Assembly: GCF_003663885.1 (NCBI RefSeq)
Contig: NZ_RCCE01000002.1
Location: 310,001 to 374,000, forward strand
Source: Litoreibacter meonggei
Lineage (GTDB): Bacteria; Pseudomonadota; Alphaproteobacteria; Rhodobacterales; Rhodobacteraceae
Length of the DNA stretch: 64,000 nucleotides
Direction: 5' to 3'
This document shows, one piece after another, positions 1-8,438 of this stretch. Position 1 is the stretch's first letter. Each line of letters opens with the position of its first letter. Both the position numbers and the translations under genes were made by a program. Under the pieces are notes generated by a model. That model was not told the origin of the DNA, did no database searches, and saw only the letters and a list, made by a program, of their open reading frames with translations.

Positions 1-1275
1 CAAACCGATGGGGATCAGGATACCGGCCAATGCCGCCACAACCATATTCACGACCATCGCCACGGCAATAACAACCGCAAGCATCGGTGTTCCAAACCAT
101 AAGAAGCCAACGACGCCCATAATCACCGCAAAGATCAGCCCATTGAAAAGTCCTGCAAAGGCTTCCCGCCGGACAACCCGCCAGACGTTGGACCCTGTAA
201 GATCCCGTGTTGCCATCGCACGCACCGCCACAGTCAGCGACTGGGTGCCGGCGTTCCCTCCCATGGAGGCGACTATCGGCATCAGGACCGCCAAAGCGAC
301 AATCTGCGTCAGAATTTCCTCAAACTGCGCGATCACGACGCTGGCCAGAATCGCAGTAAGCAAGTTGACCCCTAGCCACGGCAGTCGTTGCCGCACGGTT
401 TCCAGCGTTCTATCCGACAGGCTTTCTTCGCCACTCACACCTGCGAGGCGGAGGATGTCTTCTTCGGCCTCGTCGTCCAGAACGACCATTGCATCGTCGA
501 TGGTAATAACCCCGACAAGGCGTTCATCCTCATCAACGACAGGGGCGGAGATCAGGTGATATTGGTTGAAGGCGTAAGCGACGTCCTCTTCCGGCTGTTT
601 GACCGGAATGGTGCGGAATGTCTCTTCGACGATGGATGTCAGCTTGGTCGCGCGCGGGCTGCCCAGCAGCTTTCCCAAGGTCACATTCCCCGTTGGATGG
701 TAGGCAGGATTTACGAGAATGACGTGATAAAACTGCTCGGGCAGGTTATCCTCGCGACGCAAGAAATCAATGGTTTGCCCTACATTCCAATGCTCCGGCG
801 CCACAACAAGCTCGCGCTGCATGAGACGACCGGCAGAGTATTCAGGGTAGCTGAGTGCCAATTCGACCGCGACGCGGTCTACGTCCGTCAATGCCCCCAA
901 GATCCTCTCTTGGTTGAGGTCTTCCATATCCTCGACAAGGTCGACCACATCATCGGAATCCAGCTCCCGAACAGCCTCGGACAACACCCCTTCCGGCAGG
1001 TAGCCAATAACCTCTTCGCGCAGGTTCTCGTCCAGCTCCGATAGAACTTCGCCGTCGATCCCCATCGACCACAGCCCCAATAGGGCACGCCGCTCACCAG
1101 AGCTGATCTGCTCTAAAAGATCGGCGATGTCGGCAGGGTGAAGTGGGTCTAGCGCAACGTCGATAGCATTGGCATCCATGGCTTCAATCGCGGCATATAC
1201 CGCAGAGATCACCGAACGCTCCAGCTTGTAGTCGTCTTCAGCGGGCTCGTGCGCCTCTATCAAATCATCGGCCAT
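1..1275 (-). CDS. mgtE: Magnesium transporter MgtE (3' end cut by window edge)
   Basis: Mg2+ channel/transporter of the inner membrane. The minus-strand frame opens with ATG at 1275 (MADDLIEAHE...) and stays open to base 1, giving 425 residues; the stop lies outside the window. Order of parts: an MgtE N-domain (about residues 35-135, with LDPLHPADIADLLEQ), a CBS-domain pair (about 140-260, with VGVITIDDAMVVLDDEAEED), then membrane helices carrying the family signature MGGNAGTQSL. Family members are usually about 450-460 residues, so about one helix is missing. In this family the N and CBS domains sense cytoplasmic Mg2+ and gate the pore. It is divergent from guaD across about 115 bases. Identification is secure; only the C-terminus is unseen. 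Confidence 0.95.
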   Translation of the reverse strand, partial: MADDLIEAHEPAEDDYKLERSVISAVYAAIEAMDANAIDVALDPLHPADIADLLEQISSGERRALLGLWSMGIDGEVLSELDENLREEVIGYLPEGVLSEAVRELDSDDVVDLVEDMEDLNQERILGALTDVDRVAVELALSYPEYSAGRLMQRELVVAPEHWNVGQTIDFLRREDNLPEQFYHVILVNPAYHPTGNVTLGKLLGSPRATKLTSIVEETFRTIPVKQPEEDVAYAFNQYHLISAPVVDEDERLVGVITIDDAMVVLDDEAEEDILRLAGVSGEESLSDRTLETVRQRLPWLGVNLLTAILASVVIAQFEEILTQIVALAVLMPIVASMGGNAGTQSLTVAVRAMATRDLTGSNVWRVVRREAFAGLFNGLIFAVIMGVVGFLWFGTPMLAVVIAVAMVVNMVVAALAGILIPIGL

Positions 1276-1390
1276 GATGAAGGTCCTGTAGCTAAAGATG
1301 CGACTAAACCCGTCATAACGAACGCTGAGCGTGAGCAACAGCCGCAATCTTCAATTCACATCCTCTGGCGCGGGCGCTACCACCGTGAGA

Positions 1391-2686
1391 ATGAGCAAAC
1401 CAACACATATCCTGCTGGGCCAGACTCTCAGCTTCTCCGGTGATCCGTTTCTGACCCCATTTGCGGATTCCGTCACTGTTGAGCAACGAGGTGCAGTCGT
1501 CCTTGGCGATGGCAAAATTCTGGCCATCGGTCCGGCGGATGAAATTGCAGCCCCTGAAGGTGTTAAGGTGGACGACTATGGCGATGGGCTGATCATGGCC
1601 GGCTTCGTCGATGCGCATCTACATTATCCCCAAACTGGTATTATCGCCAGCTGGGGCAAGCGTTTGATAGATTGGCTGAACAGCTACACGTTCCCCGAAG
1701 AAGCGCGATTGGCCGATCCCGACTACGCAAAAGAGATAGCGAAGCGCTATTTCGACCTTGCGTTGGCGAACGGGACTACCACGTCGCTCAGCTACGCCAC
1801 AATCCACCCGTCCAGCGTTGACGCTTATTTCACCGAGGCGCAATCGCGCGGTGTGCGGGCGTTGGCGGGTAAAACCTGCATGGATCGCAACGCGCCCGAC
1901 AATCTGCTCGACACTGCGCAAAGTGCTTATGACGACAGCAAGGCGCTGCTGGAAAAATGGCATGGGGTTGATCGACTAGGCTATGTCATCACACCAAGAT
2001 TTTCCCCCACCTCAACACCGGAGCAACTGTCCGCGCTTGGTGCCCTGTGGGCCGAGCATCCTGAATGCCTGATGCAAACCCACATTTCGGAGCAACATGA
2101 AGAGATTGCTTGGGTTAAAGACTTGTTCCCCAACGCCCGCGACTATCTCGACACCTATGAGGCGCACGGACTTTTGGGCGAGAGGGCAGTTTTTGGGCAC
2201 GCAATCCATCTTACCGAGCGCGAGCAGGCCCGTATCAAAGAGGTTGGCGCGGGGCTGGTGCACTGCCCCACGTCAAACACCTTCATCGGGTCTGGCATTT
2301 TCGAGACTGCGCGCATGAAAGCCGACGGTCAACGCGTTGGGCTTGCCACGGATACCGGCGGCGGGTCGTCCTTTTCAATGCTGCGCACAATGGCCGCTGC
2401 CTACGAATTGAGCCAGTTGAAAGGCAGCCCCTTGCACCCCGCTCAACTGATGTGGCTTGCCACTTGCGGCTCCGCGGGGGTGCTGCATTTGGGCGATAAG
2501 ATCGGCAATCTCGCGGTCGGGATGGAGGCTGATCTAGTTGTGCTAGACCTCGCCTCGACACCCGCGATCGCGCAGCGCAGTCAGCGAGCTGGCGATATTT
2601 GGGAAGCCATTTTCCCAACGATCATGATGGGCGACGACCGCGCGACCAAAGCCGTTTGGATCGGGGGCAAGGCTGTGCGGCCTTAG
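1391..2686 (+). CDS. guaD: Guanine deaminase
   Basis: Amidohydrolase that converts guanine to xanthine in purine catabolism (cytoplasmic, zinc enzyme). I take ATG 1391 (MSKPTHILLG) as the start, giving 431 residues; an in-frame start at 1331 would only add a low-complexity leader. Metal-site motifs: GFVDAHLHYPQ with H76 and H78, then MQTHISEQ, VFGHAIHL and LATDTGGGSS (the aspartate). The stretch after HLHYPQT (GKRLIDWLNSYTFPEE) is characteristic of guanine deaminases. A second purine-type deaminase lies about 500 bases downstream on the other strand, suggesting a small purine-salvage or degradation locus. No xanthine dehydrogenase genes are in view; they may lie to the left of the window. Confidence 0.93.
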   Translation: MSKPTHILLGQTLSFSGDPFLTPFADSVTVEQRGAVVLGDGKILAIGPADEIAAPEGVKVDDYGDGLIMAGFVDAHLHYPQTGIIASWGKRLIDWLNSYTFPEEARLADPDYAKEIAKRYFDLALANGTTTSLSYATIHPSSVDAYFTEAQSRGVRALAGKTCMDRNAPDNLLDTAQSAYDDSKALLEKWHGVDRLGYVITPRFSPTSTPEQLSALGALWAEHPECLMQTHISEQHEEIAWVKDLFPNARDYLDTYEAHGLLGERAVFGHAIHLTEREQARIKEVGAGLVHCPTSNTFIGSGIFETARMKADGQRVGLATDTGGGSSFSMLRTMAAAYELSQLKGSPLHPAQLMWLATCGSAGVLHLGDKIGNLAVGMEADLVVLDLASTPAIAQRSQRAGDIWEAIFPTIMMGDDRATKAVWIGGKAVRP

Positions 2687-2694
2687 CATCTTGT

Positions 2695-3180
2695 TCAGCA
2701 GCCGGATCGCCCGAATACCAGTACCCAATAGTCGCCCTCGGCGCGTGCCGCGCCGTATTCGCTGGCTTTCACCGATAAGTTATTTTTGCGGTGACCGGGG
2801 CTATCCATCCAACCTTGCATTACCTGTTCCGGCGTCTTCCACCCCTGGGCAATATTTTCTGCGGCAAAGCAATAGCTATACCCTTGGGCAATAACCCGCT
2901 GCGACGGCTTGGATTTATCCGAGCCAACGTGACTAAAGAACCCGCCGCTCGCCATGTCTTGCGCGTGAACACGAGCCGCGGCCGCAAGCTTAGGGTTCGG
3001 ATTAAGCGGAGGTAGGCCGTTTTCGCTACGTGCCGCGTTGAGCAGCGCGCCGACATCTGCACGCGAAGCAACTGTAGCCGTTGGTGCGACAGCCGTTGGT
3101 GACAAGGGCGCGGACTCCTCCGGCGTGCAAGCCGCCAAAAATCCAACCGCAATCAAAGTCGCCGCATATGCTCGCGCCAT
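2695..3180 (-). CDS. CAP/SCP-domain lipoprotein
   Basis: Secreted CAP-superfamily (SCP/PR-1-like) protein of about 161 residues. Start ATG 3180 is preferred because GGGAGG sits just upstream; a TTG 15 bases earlier is in frame. The N-terminus is a lipoprotein signal (MARAYAATLIAVGFLAAC), so it should be lipid-anchored. The CAP core is visible: LLNAARSENGLPPLNPNPKL, AARVHAQDMASGGFFSHVG (conserved HAQDM and H), AENIAQGW, VMQGWMDSPGHRKNNL and a C-terminal YWVLVFG. The function of bacterial single-domain CAP proteins is mostly unknown. It lies 18 bases downstream of the start-distal end of the 8-oxoguanine deaminase gene on the same strand and could be co-transcribed with it. Confidence 0.9.
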   Translation of the reverse strand: MARAYAATLIAVGFLAACTPEESAPLSPTAVAPTATVASRADVGALLNAARSENGLPPLNPNPKLAAAARVHAQDMASGGFFSHVGSDKSKPSQRVIAQGYSYCFAAENIAQGWKTPEQVMQGWMDSPGHRKNNLSVKASEYGAARAEGDYWVLVFGRSGC

Positions 3181-3198
3181 TTTTCTGCCTCCCAAAGT

Positions 3199-4542
3199 TT
3201 AGCTCCGCTCGGCCAATTTCTGCGCCAGCCTGTTCTGTTTTGCCACCGCAGCAGCAAGGTCAAAATTCGCGAATTGGCCATCGCGAATGACGTCACGGCC
3301 CTCAACAATCAGATCGCGCACGCGTGTGGGACCAGCGAGCAGCAACGCAGCCGGATCCCAAGAGCCCGCACTTTCGACACCTGTCACATCCCAAATCGCG
3401 ATGTCTGCACGGTAGCCTTTGCGGAGTTGCCCGCACTCACTGCCACGCCCCAGCACCTGCGCGCCGCCGCGCGTAGCAATCTCCAGAGCCTCGCGCGCTG
3501 ACATCGCGTCTGCTCCACGGGCGACCCGCTGCAACAGCATTGCCTGCCGCGCTTCACCAATTAGGTTTCCGGCATCATTGGATGCCGATCCATCCACACC
3601 TAGCCCAACGGGGACGCCAGCGTCGCGCATAGCGCGAACCGGCGCAATGCCCGATCCCAGACGGCAGTTGGAGCACGGGCAATGCGCGACCCCCGTGCGG
3701 GTCCGTGCGAATAGGTCAATCTCTGCACCATCAAGTTTCACGCAATGTGCGTGCCAGACGTCGTCGCCTACCCAGCCGAGGTCTTCAGCGTATTGGCCCG
3801 GACGGCACCCGAATTTCTCAAGACTGTAGGCAATGTCTTCGTCGTTTTCTGCCAGATGAGTATGCAGCATCACCCCTTTGTCGCGCGCCAAAAGCGCGGC
3901 ATCGCGCATTAGCTCTCGGCTGACAGAAAACGGCGAACATGGTGCCAATCCAACGCGCACCATGGCTTCGGGGCGCGGATCATGAAAGCGGTCCACAACG
4001 CGGATGCTGTCTTCCAGAATGGCGTACTCAGCCTCAACAAGCGTGTCTGGGGGCAAGCCACCATCGCTTTCGCCAATGCTCATCGCCCCGCGTGTCGGGT
4101 GGAACCGCAAACCAACTTCAGCAGCCGCCGCGATAGTGTCATCCAAGGTTGATCCGTTGGGGAACAAATACAGGTGGTCGGAGGTCATCGTGCATCCGGA
4201 CAAGGCCAACTCCGCCAAACCGACTTGCGCTGACGTAAACATCTCCTCAGGGCCAAATCGTGACCAGATTGGATAGAGCGTTTGCAACCACCCGAATAAC
4301 AGAGCGTCCTGCCCCCCCGGCACTGCGCGGGTCAGCGTTTGGTAGAGGTGATGGTGCGTATTAACCAGCCCGGGCGTGACCACACAGCCTTCCGCGTTGA
4401 TGGTTCGGCCTTTCGTTATAAGGCCCTGCCCCAAATCAACAATTTCGCCATTCCGGATCAGAATATCTGCGCCCTTCAATTCGCTCCTGGCGTCATCCAT
4501 GGTCAAGGCGATACGCGCATTTTTAATAAGTAATTCAGACAT
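3199..4542 (-). CDS. Probable 8-oxoguanine deaminase (amidohydrolase)
   Basis: Cytosine/guanine-deaminase-like amidohydrolase of 447 residues. Metal ligands are visible: VVTPGLVNTHHHLYQTLTR, VMLHTHLAEND, DDVWHAHCVKL and GLGVDGSASND. The segments HLAENDEDIAYSLEKFG and CPCSNCRLGSGIAPV resemble the 8-oxoguanine deaminase / hydroxydechloroatrazine hydrolase (AtzB-like) branch, and in a marine proteobacterium 8-oxoguanine to urate chemistry is more likely than triazine breakdown. The ATG overlaps the end of hisN by 8 bases, so the two are co-transcribed. With guaD nearby it supports recycling of normal and oxidised guanine. The substrate assignment is by similarity only; isoxanthopterin or another oxopurine is an alternative. 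Confidence 0.82.
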   Translation of the reverse strand: MSELLIKNARIALTMDDARSELKGADILIRNGEIVDLGQGLITKGRTINAEGCVVTPGLVNTHHHLYQTLTRAVPGGQDALLFGWLQTLYPIWSRFGPEEMFTSAQVGLAELALSGCTMTSDHLYLFPNGSTLDDTIAAAAEVGLRFHPTRGAMSIGESDGGLPPDTLVEAEYAILEDSIRVVDRFHDPRPEAMVRVGLAPCSPFSVSRELMRDAALLARDKGVMLHTHLAENDEDIAYSLEKFGCRPGQYAEDLGWVGDDVWHAHCVKLDGAEIDLFARTRTGVAHCPCSNCRLGSGIAPVRAMRDAGVPVGLGVDGSASNDAGNLIGEARQAMLLQRVARGADAMSAREALEIATRGGAQVLGRGSECGQLRKGYRADIAIWDVTGVESAGSWDPAALLLAGPTRVRDLIVEGRDVIRDGQFANFDLAAAVAKQNRLAQKLAERS

Positions 4543-5332
4543 ATGCTACCAACACCTCCAGCGCTGCGCGGTGCAATTCGGGCGTTGCAGCTGCGATAAC
4601 TTGTCCACCTTGATCCGCCGGCCCTCCTTGCCAATCAGTGACGATACCACCGGCAGCCTCCACAACCCCAAGTGGACCTTGGATGTCGTAGGCCGCCAGA
4701 CCTGCCTCAATCACTAGATCTACCTGCCCGATTGCCAGCAACGCATATGCATAACAGTCCATGCCGTAACGCGTCAGTTGACATTGCTTGGCGACGGACT
4801 GAAAGGCACGGGCTTCGTCGTCAGTTCCGACTTCGGGAAAAGTCGTGAACACCTTAGCTTGCGCCAGCTCTATTACGTTTGATGTCTGCAATACGCCCGC
4901 GCCATGTGGGCCGGAAAAGCTGGACTGCCCCAGCCCGCCAATGAACCGCTCTCCGATATATGGCTGATCGATCAAGCCCATGACCACGCCCGTACCATCG
5001 TGCAGCGCAATCAAAGTACCCCAAGTGGGCGTGCCGGAGATATAGCCCCTGGTCCCGTCAATCGGATCCAAAACCCAAGTCAGTCCTGACGTGCTGACCT
5101 TGTTCCCTAGTTCCTCGCCCAAAATTCCATCATCGGGGCGCTCAACCTCGATCAAGTCGCGTATCACGCGCTCAGCGCTGCGGTCTGCGACGGTGACCGG
5201 ATCAAACCCTTCAGTAAGTTTGTTTGCCGTTTCCAGCCCACCGCAACGAAAGTAGCGCATGGTTTCATGTCGCGCGGCATCTGCCAGCCGGTTTGCCAAT
5301 GCCACCAGCTCATTTTGTAATGTCTCGTTCAT
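4535..5332 (-). CDS. hisN: Histidinol-phosphatase, inositol-monophosphatase family
   Basis: Metal-dependent phosphatase of 265 residues in the IMPase superfamily. Motifs: DPVTVADRSAERVIRDLI, GEE at residues 72-74, DPIDGTRGY from residue 89 (the metal-binding DxxDGT), TWGTLIALHDG, and a late AAYDIQGPLGVVEAAGG carrying the last aspartate. The RGYISG after DGT and the VTVADRSAE region match the HisN type of histidinol-phosphatase in alphaproteobacteria, which would make histidinol for the HisD encoded at 45-46 kb. Inositol-1-phosphatase or 3'-phosphoadenosine phosphatase activity cannot be excluded. It is the upstream partner of the amidohydrolase gene (8-nt overlap). Confidence 0.82.
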   Translation of the reverse strand: MNETLQNELVALANRLADAARHETMRYFRCGGLETANKLTEGFDPVTVADRSAERVIRDLIEVERPDDGILGEELGNKVSTSGLTWVLDPIDGTRGYISGTPTWGTLIALHDGTGVVMGLIDQPYIGERFIGGLGQSSFSGPHGAGVLQTSNVIELAQAKVFTTFPEVGTDDEARAFQSVAKQCQLTRYGMDCYAYALLAIGQVDLVIEAGLAAYDIQGPLGVVEAAGGIVTDWQGGPADQGGQVIAAATPELHRAALEVLVAYV

Positions 5333-5404
5333 GGTTGCCCCGTGCTGCGCGACTTAGCGGTGTCACCCCTTGTCGCTTGGTGAGGCAATAGGATCAAGTA
5401 TGGA

Positions 5405-5761
5405 TCACAAGGAGGCAGACACCGTCTCACGAAGTCCCGCCGCCATTTCACGCAATAGGCGACGCTCTGCATCCGGCATTGTACGGTAGAAATGGATCAA
5501 TGTTTCTGCATCCAGGAAATCATCCGGGATATCGGAATCTCTCGCGTCCAAACCGTAAAAAAAATAAGCAATCGACACCTCCAGAGCTTGCGCAGTATCC
5601 CACAGGCGTGATGCGGAGATGCGATTAGCGCCAGACTCGTATTTCTGTATCTGCTGAAAACGGATGCCCAAGGCAGAGGCCAACTCACCCTGCGTCATTC
5701 CGACCATCCAGCGTCTATGGCGCAAGCGCTTACCTACGTGAATATCAACTGAATGCGCCAT
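5405..5761 (-). CDS. XRE-family small DNA-binding regulator
   Basis: A 118-residue cytoplasmic protein. An HTH_3/Cro-C1 helix-turn-helix fills residues about 8-68 (VGKRLRHRRWMVGMTQGELA, LGIRFQQIQKYESGANRIS), followed by a short helical tail containing DARDSDIPDDFLDAE. It has no sensor or peptidase domain. This form is common in multiple copies in Rhodobacterales. It lies between hisN (71 bases downstream) and the divergent quinone oxidoreductase gene (148 bases upstream). Its target is unknown; the divergent gene or itself are the simplest guesses. Confidence 0.88.
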   Translation of the reverse strand: MAHSVDIHVGKRLRHRRWMVGMTQGELASALGIRFQQIQKYESGANRISASRLWDTAQALEVSIAYFFYGLDARDSDIPDDFLDAETLIHFYRTMPDAERRLLREMAAGLRETVSASL

Positions 5762-5909
5762 GTCGCATCTCTCCCGATTTTTTCGCTCAGTCTGTACGCA
5801 GTGTGCAAATAAACTGTTAATTGAGCCGCTCCCGGCATGAACCAGATTCGCGATGGCCTCTTTTGCTGCGCCTCGTTAGGTTCGGCCAACACGATCACAG
5901 GAGCCATCG

Positions 5910-6869
5910 ATGCGCGCATTTCAGGTCACAGAATTCGACACCCCTCCGGTTTTGCAAGACGTTCCTAAACCTGCCCCCGGACAGGGCGAGGTTCTGCTAG
6001 AAATCGAAGCATGCGGTCTAAATTTCGCGGATTTGCTTATGGTCAAAGGCACATACCAAGAACGGCCGCCTTTGCCTTTCACGCTTGGCATGGAGGTTGC
6101 AGGCACCGTAGTGGCTCACGGCGAAGGGGTTTCCGCGCCAGCCATAGGCACTCGCGTCGCTGTCTTCGGTGGCAATGGAGGCTTGGCGGAGTTCGGTACC
6201 TTTCCAGCCGCACTGTGCGTACCTCTTCCCGACATGATGAGTTTCAAGGATGCAGCCGCGTTTCAGGTTGCGTATTCCACATCCCACGTGGCGCTCGACT
6301 ACCGCGCGCAGCTCAAAGCAGGTGACATACTCTTAGTCTTGGGCGCAGCCGGCGGTGTCGGACTGACTGCGGTAGAGCTTGGCAAGCTTATGGGGGCTAC
6401 GGTCATCGCGGCCGCGCGGGGCCAAGATAAGTTGGCAGTTTGCAAGAATGCCGGTGCCGATCACGTCATCGACACCGGCTCCGAAGAGTTGCGAGAGGTG
6501 GTGAAGTCCTTGGGGGGCGCGGATGTCGTCTATGATCCGGTCGGGGGCGATCTATTCACCGCCGCCTTGCGCGCCTGCAACCCAGAAGCGCGGGTACTGA
6601 CGATCGGCTTTGCTTCCGGCACGATCCCGCAAATTCCCGCCAACCATCTGTTGATTAAGAATATCAATGTGATCGGCTTTTACTGGGGCGGATATCTTCG
6701 GTTCAAACCCGAGGTGCTAACCGACAGCCTGAAGCAGCTGTCCTCGTGGTATGCTGAGGGTAAGCTTCATCCGCATATCAGCCACACGCTGCCGCTTTCA
6801 AAAGCTGATGAAGGGCTTGAGCTGCTACGCTCGCGCCGCTCCACCGGTAAGGTCGTGATCACGCCGTAA
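5910..6869 (+). CDS. NADPH:quinone oxidoreductase-like protein (zinc-free MDR)
   Basis: A 319-residue medium-chain dehydrogenase/reductase. The GroES-like domain spans about 1-115 (ACGLNFADLLMVKGTYQ) and the Rossmann domain has LVLGAAGGVGLTAVELGK near residue 145, then DVVYDPVGGDLF. The catalytic-zinc cysteine/histidine pattern is absent, as in the quinone-oxidoreductase/enoyl-reductase branch. AGGAG lies six bases before the ATG. The gene is convergent with the LysR gene and overlaps it by 11 bases. The substrate is not identifiable; a short-chain enone or quinone reduced by NADPH is expected from the family. Confidence 0.88.
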   Translation: MRAFQVTEFDTPPVLQDVPKPAPGQGEVLLEIEACGLNFADLLMVKGTYQERPPLPFTLGMEVAGTVVAHGEGVSAPAIGTRVAVFGGNGGLAEFGTFPAALCVPLPDMMSFKDAAAFQVAYSTSHVALDYRAQLKAGDILLVLGAAGGVGLTAVELGKLMGATVIAAARGQDKLAVCKNAGADHVIDTGSEELREVVKSLGGADVVYDPVGGDLFTAALRACNPEARVLTIGFASGTIPQIPANHLLIKNINVIGFYWGGYLRFKPEVLTDSLKQLSSWYAEGKLHPHISHTLPLSKADEGLELLRSRRSTGKVVITP

Positions 6870-7743
6870 GCTGGATAGTATCTTGCGGGGACCATTCTGA
6901 CAGATACGCTTGGCGGATCATGTCACGCAGCGTTGTCAGAATAGGGTCGTCATCGGCCTGTAGATACAAGACAATACGCGACTGACCGGGGTCGGGAAGC
7001 ACACCATCATGCGCGATTGGCCCAGTTTGGCGCGGATAGACTCCTTTGATCGCGGCGTGGATGGCCAGATCGGCACTCACAACCGCCTCAACCGCGTTGT
7101 CGAGATCCGAGTCCACAACCATATCCCAATCAAACTCGGCATCATCCAGTCGCTTTAGAACGCCAGATCGGAAGATACAGTTTTTGCAGAATGCGACCGG
7201 CAGAGGTCTTTGTTTCCATGCTGAGCCACCAGCCGCCCCGATCCAGACCAATGGCAATGTCACCAAGGCTTCGCCCCCCGGCCCTGGGTGCTCTTCTGTG
7301 GTCAGGATAACATCGCACTCTCCGCGCCCGAACATCTCGCGCAGGCGCGTGGTCGGTGCGGAGACCATACGGATCTTCACACGCGGAAAGTCCGCCGCAA
7401 ACGCGCGCAGGATGGGCGGGATATACGGGTAGATAATGTCATGGGGCACACCAAGAACAATTTCACCCTCATACTCTTTAGCTGTCAGTCGAGTATATAC
7501 TTCGTCATTCAACGCTAACATGCGACGTGCGTAGCTGAGTAACTGCTCTCCTTGCGCGGTAAGAGAGACCGAGCGGTTCGAGCGGTCAAGCAGGGAGACA
7601 TCCAGAGACTCCTCCAAACGCTTGAGCTGCATGGAAACCGCCGATTGCGTCAGGTGAAGGTAACCAGCCGCTTTGGTGACGCCGCCGCTATCCGCAACAG
7701 CAACAAATGAGCGAAGCGAGGTGATGTCCAAATTTCGGGCCAT
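6859..7743 (-). CDS. LysR-family transcriptional regulator
   Basis: A 294-residue LTTR. The N-terminal winged HTH (about residues 5-63) contains LDITSLRSFVAVADSGGVTK and LTQSAVSMQLKRLEESL. The effector-binding domain follows (EIVLGVPHDIIYPYIPPILR...). It is divergent from a small DUF1127 gene across 123 bases. LysR proteins often regulate the divergently transcribed gene, so the DUF1127 gene is a natural candidate target; this pairing is common in Rhodobacterales. Effector unknown. Confidence 0.92.
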   Translation of the reverse strand: MARNLDITSLRSFVAVADSGGVTKAAGYLHLTQSAVSMQLKRLEESLDVSLLDRSNRSVSLTAQGEQLLSYARRMLALNDEVYTRLTAKEYEGEIVLGVPHDIIYPYIPPILRAFAADFPRVKIRMVSAPTTRLREMFGRGECDVILTTEEHPGPGGEALVTLPLVWIGAAGGSAWKQRPLPVAFCKNCIFRSGVLKRLDDAEFDWDMVVDSDLDNAVEAVVSADLAIHAAIKGVYPRQTGPIAHDGVLPDPGQSRIVLYLQADDDPILTTLRDMIRQAYLSEWSPQDTIQLTA

Positions 7744-7866
7744 ATCAATTCCTGTGATGCGTTATCTCAAAACCATTCATTTTCCATATGAACCACAACG
7801 TGGCACACATATCAACATAAATGATCTTAAAGCGAATTCACATCACACAAAACGAAGGCTCAACCA

Positions 7867-8070
7867 ATGACCGACTGCACCTCATCCGCCGCACTCACTC
7901 GCCCCGCTGACCGCAAAACAGGGCTGTTGGGCTACCTCGACCTGTACAGGCAACGTCGCGCGCTGGCTGCGCTGGATGACACACGTCTTGCGGATATCGG
8001 CCTAAGCCGCCAAGAGGCTGAAGCTGAAGCAAGTCGCCCCGTTTGGGATGCGCCCGAATACTGGAAATAA
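7867..8070 (+). CDS. DUF1127 small protein
   Basis: A 67-residue protein ending in a DUF1127 (YjiS-like) Arg-rich helix-turn-helix-like motif: LDLYRQRRALAALDDTRLAD followed by IGLSRQEAEAEA. A GAAGG Shine-Dalgarno lies before the ATG. In other alphaproteobacteria, DUF1127 proteins have been linked to RNA metabolism, phosphate/carbon balance and stress, but the role of this one is not known. It is divergent from the LysR gene, which probably controls it. Confidence 0.85.
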   Translation: MTDCTSSAALTRPADRKTGLLGYLDLYRQRRALAALDDTRLADIGLSRQEAEAEASRPVWDAPEYWK

Positions 8071-8098
8071 CCTCAGAGTGTTTGACGCCCGCCGCTTA

Positions 8099-8335
8099 TC
8101 AGTGGCGGGTTTCAATCATGGTGTACATACGCCGGATCATGTTTCCAGCTGTAGTTTCAAACATCGCAGGAAGCACCGCATGGACCAACGCGGCCCCACC
8201 TGCTGCAAACAGCAATCCTGAAAAGCGCAGCGCAAAGCGCATATGACCGAAATAGGTTTCACCAACTGATGCCGGATGTGACCGCATGGCCTCAATAAAG
8301 GTTTGCTTGGATTGCGCTTGAGTGCTGCCGGACAT
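8099..8335 (-). CDS. DUF6356-like small membrane protein
   Basis: A 78-residue protein with a Shine-Dalgarno AGGAGAG six bases before the ATG. The conserved-looking core reads HPASVGETYFGHMRFALRFS, followed by a hydrophobic segment (GLLFAAGGAALVHAVLPAMF) and ETTAGNMIRRMYTMI. I recognise this as the DUF6356 type found widely in alphaproteobacteria; the function is unknown. It is probably a single-pass inner-membrane protein. It is divergent from the Lrp-type regulator gene, and the intervening region holds a palindrome that could control both. Confidence 0.8.
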   Translation of the reverse strand: MSGSTQAQSKQTFIEAMRSHPASVGETYFGHMRFALRFSGLLFAAGGAALVHAVLPAMFETTAGNMIRRMYTMIETRH

Positions 8336-8381
8336 TGAACTCTCCTGAATGATTTCAGCAAATATCGCACCTTCTCCTAGG

Positions 8382-8394
8382 TGGGATCATCCCA
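8382..8394. promoter_or_regulatory. Candidate operator, palindrome TGGGAT-C-ATCCCA
   Basis: A perfect 6-bp inverted repeat around one central base lies in the 103-base region between the DUF6356 gene and the Lrp/AsnC gene. A further ATCCCA half occurs at 8430-8435, just before the regulator's ATG. Lrp/AsnC regulators commonly autoregulate and bind arrays of such half-sites, so this may be the autoregulatory site. Binding is inferred, not shown. Confidence 0.35.
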
Positions 8395-8438
8395 AAAATT
8401 ATTGCTCTTTCGTAATATTGTGAGATATAATCCCACAA

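Noticed and set aside
4004-4276. Plus-strand open frames through the 8-oxoguanine deaminase gene
   Set aside because: They lie opposite conserved metal-site motifs of the amidohydrolase and have no supporting start site or domain.
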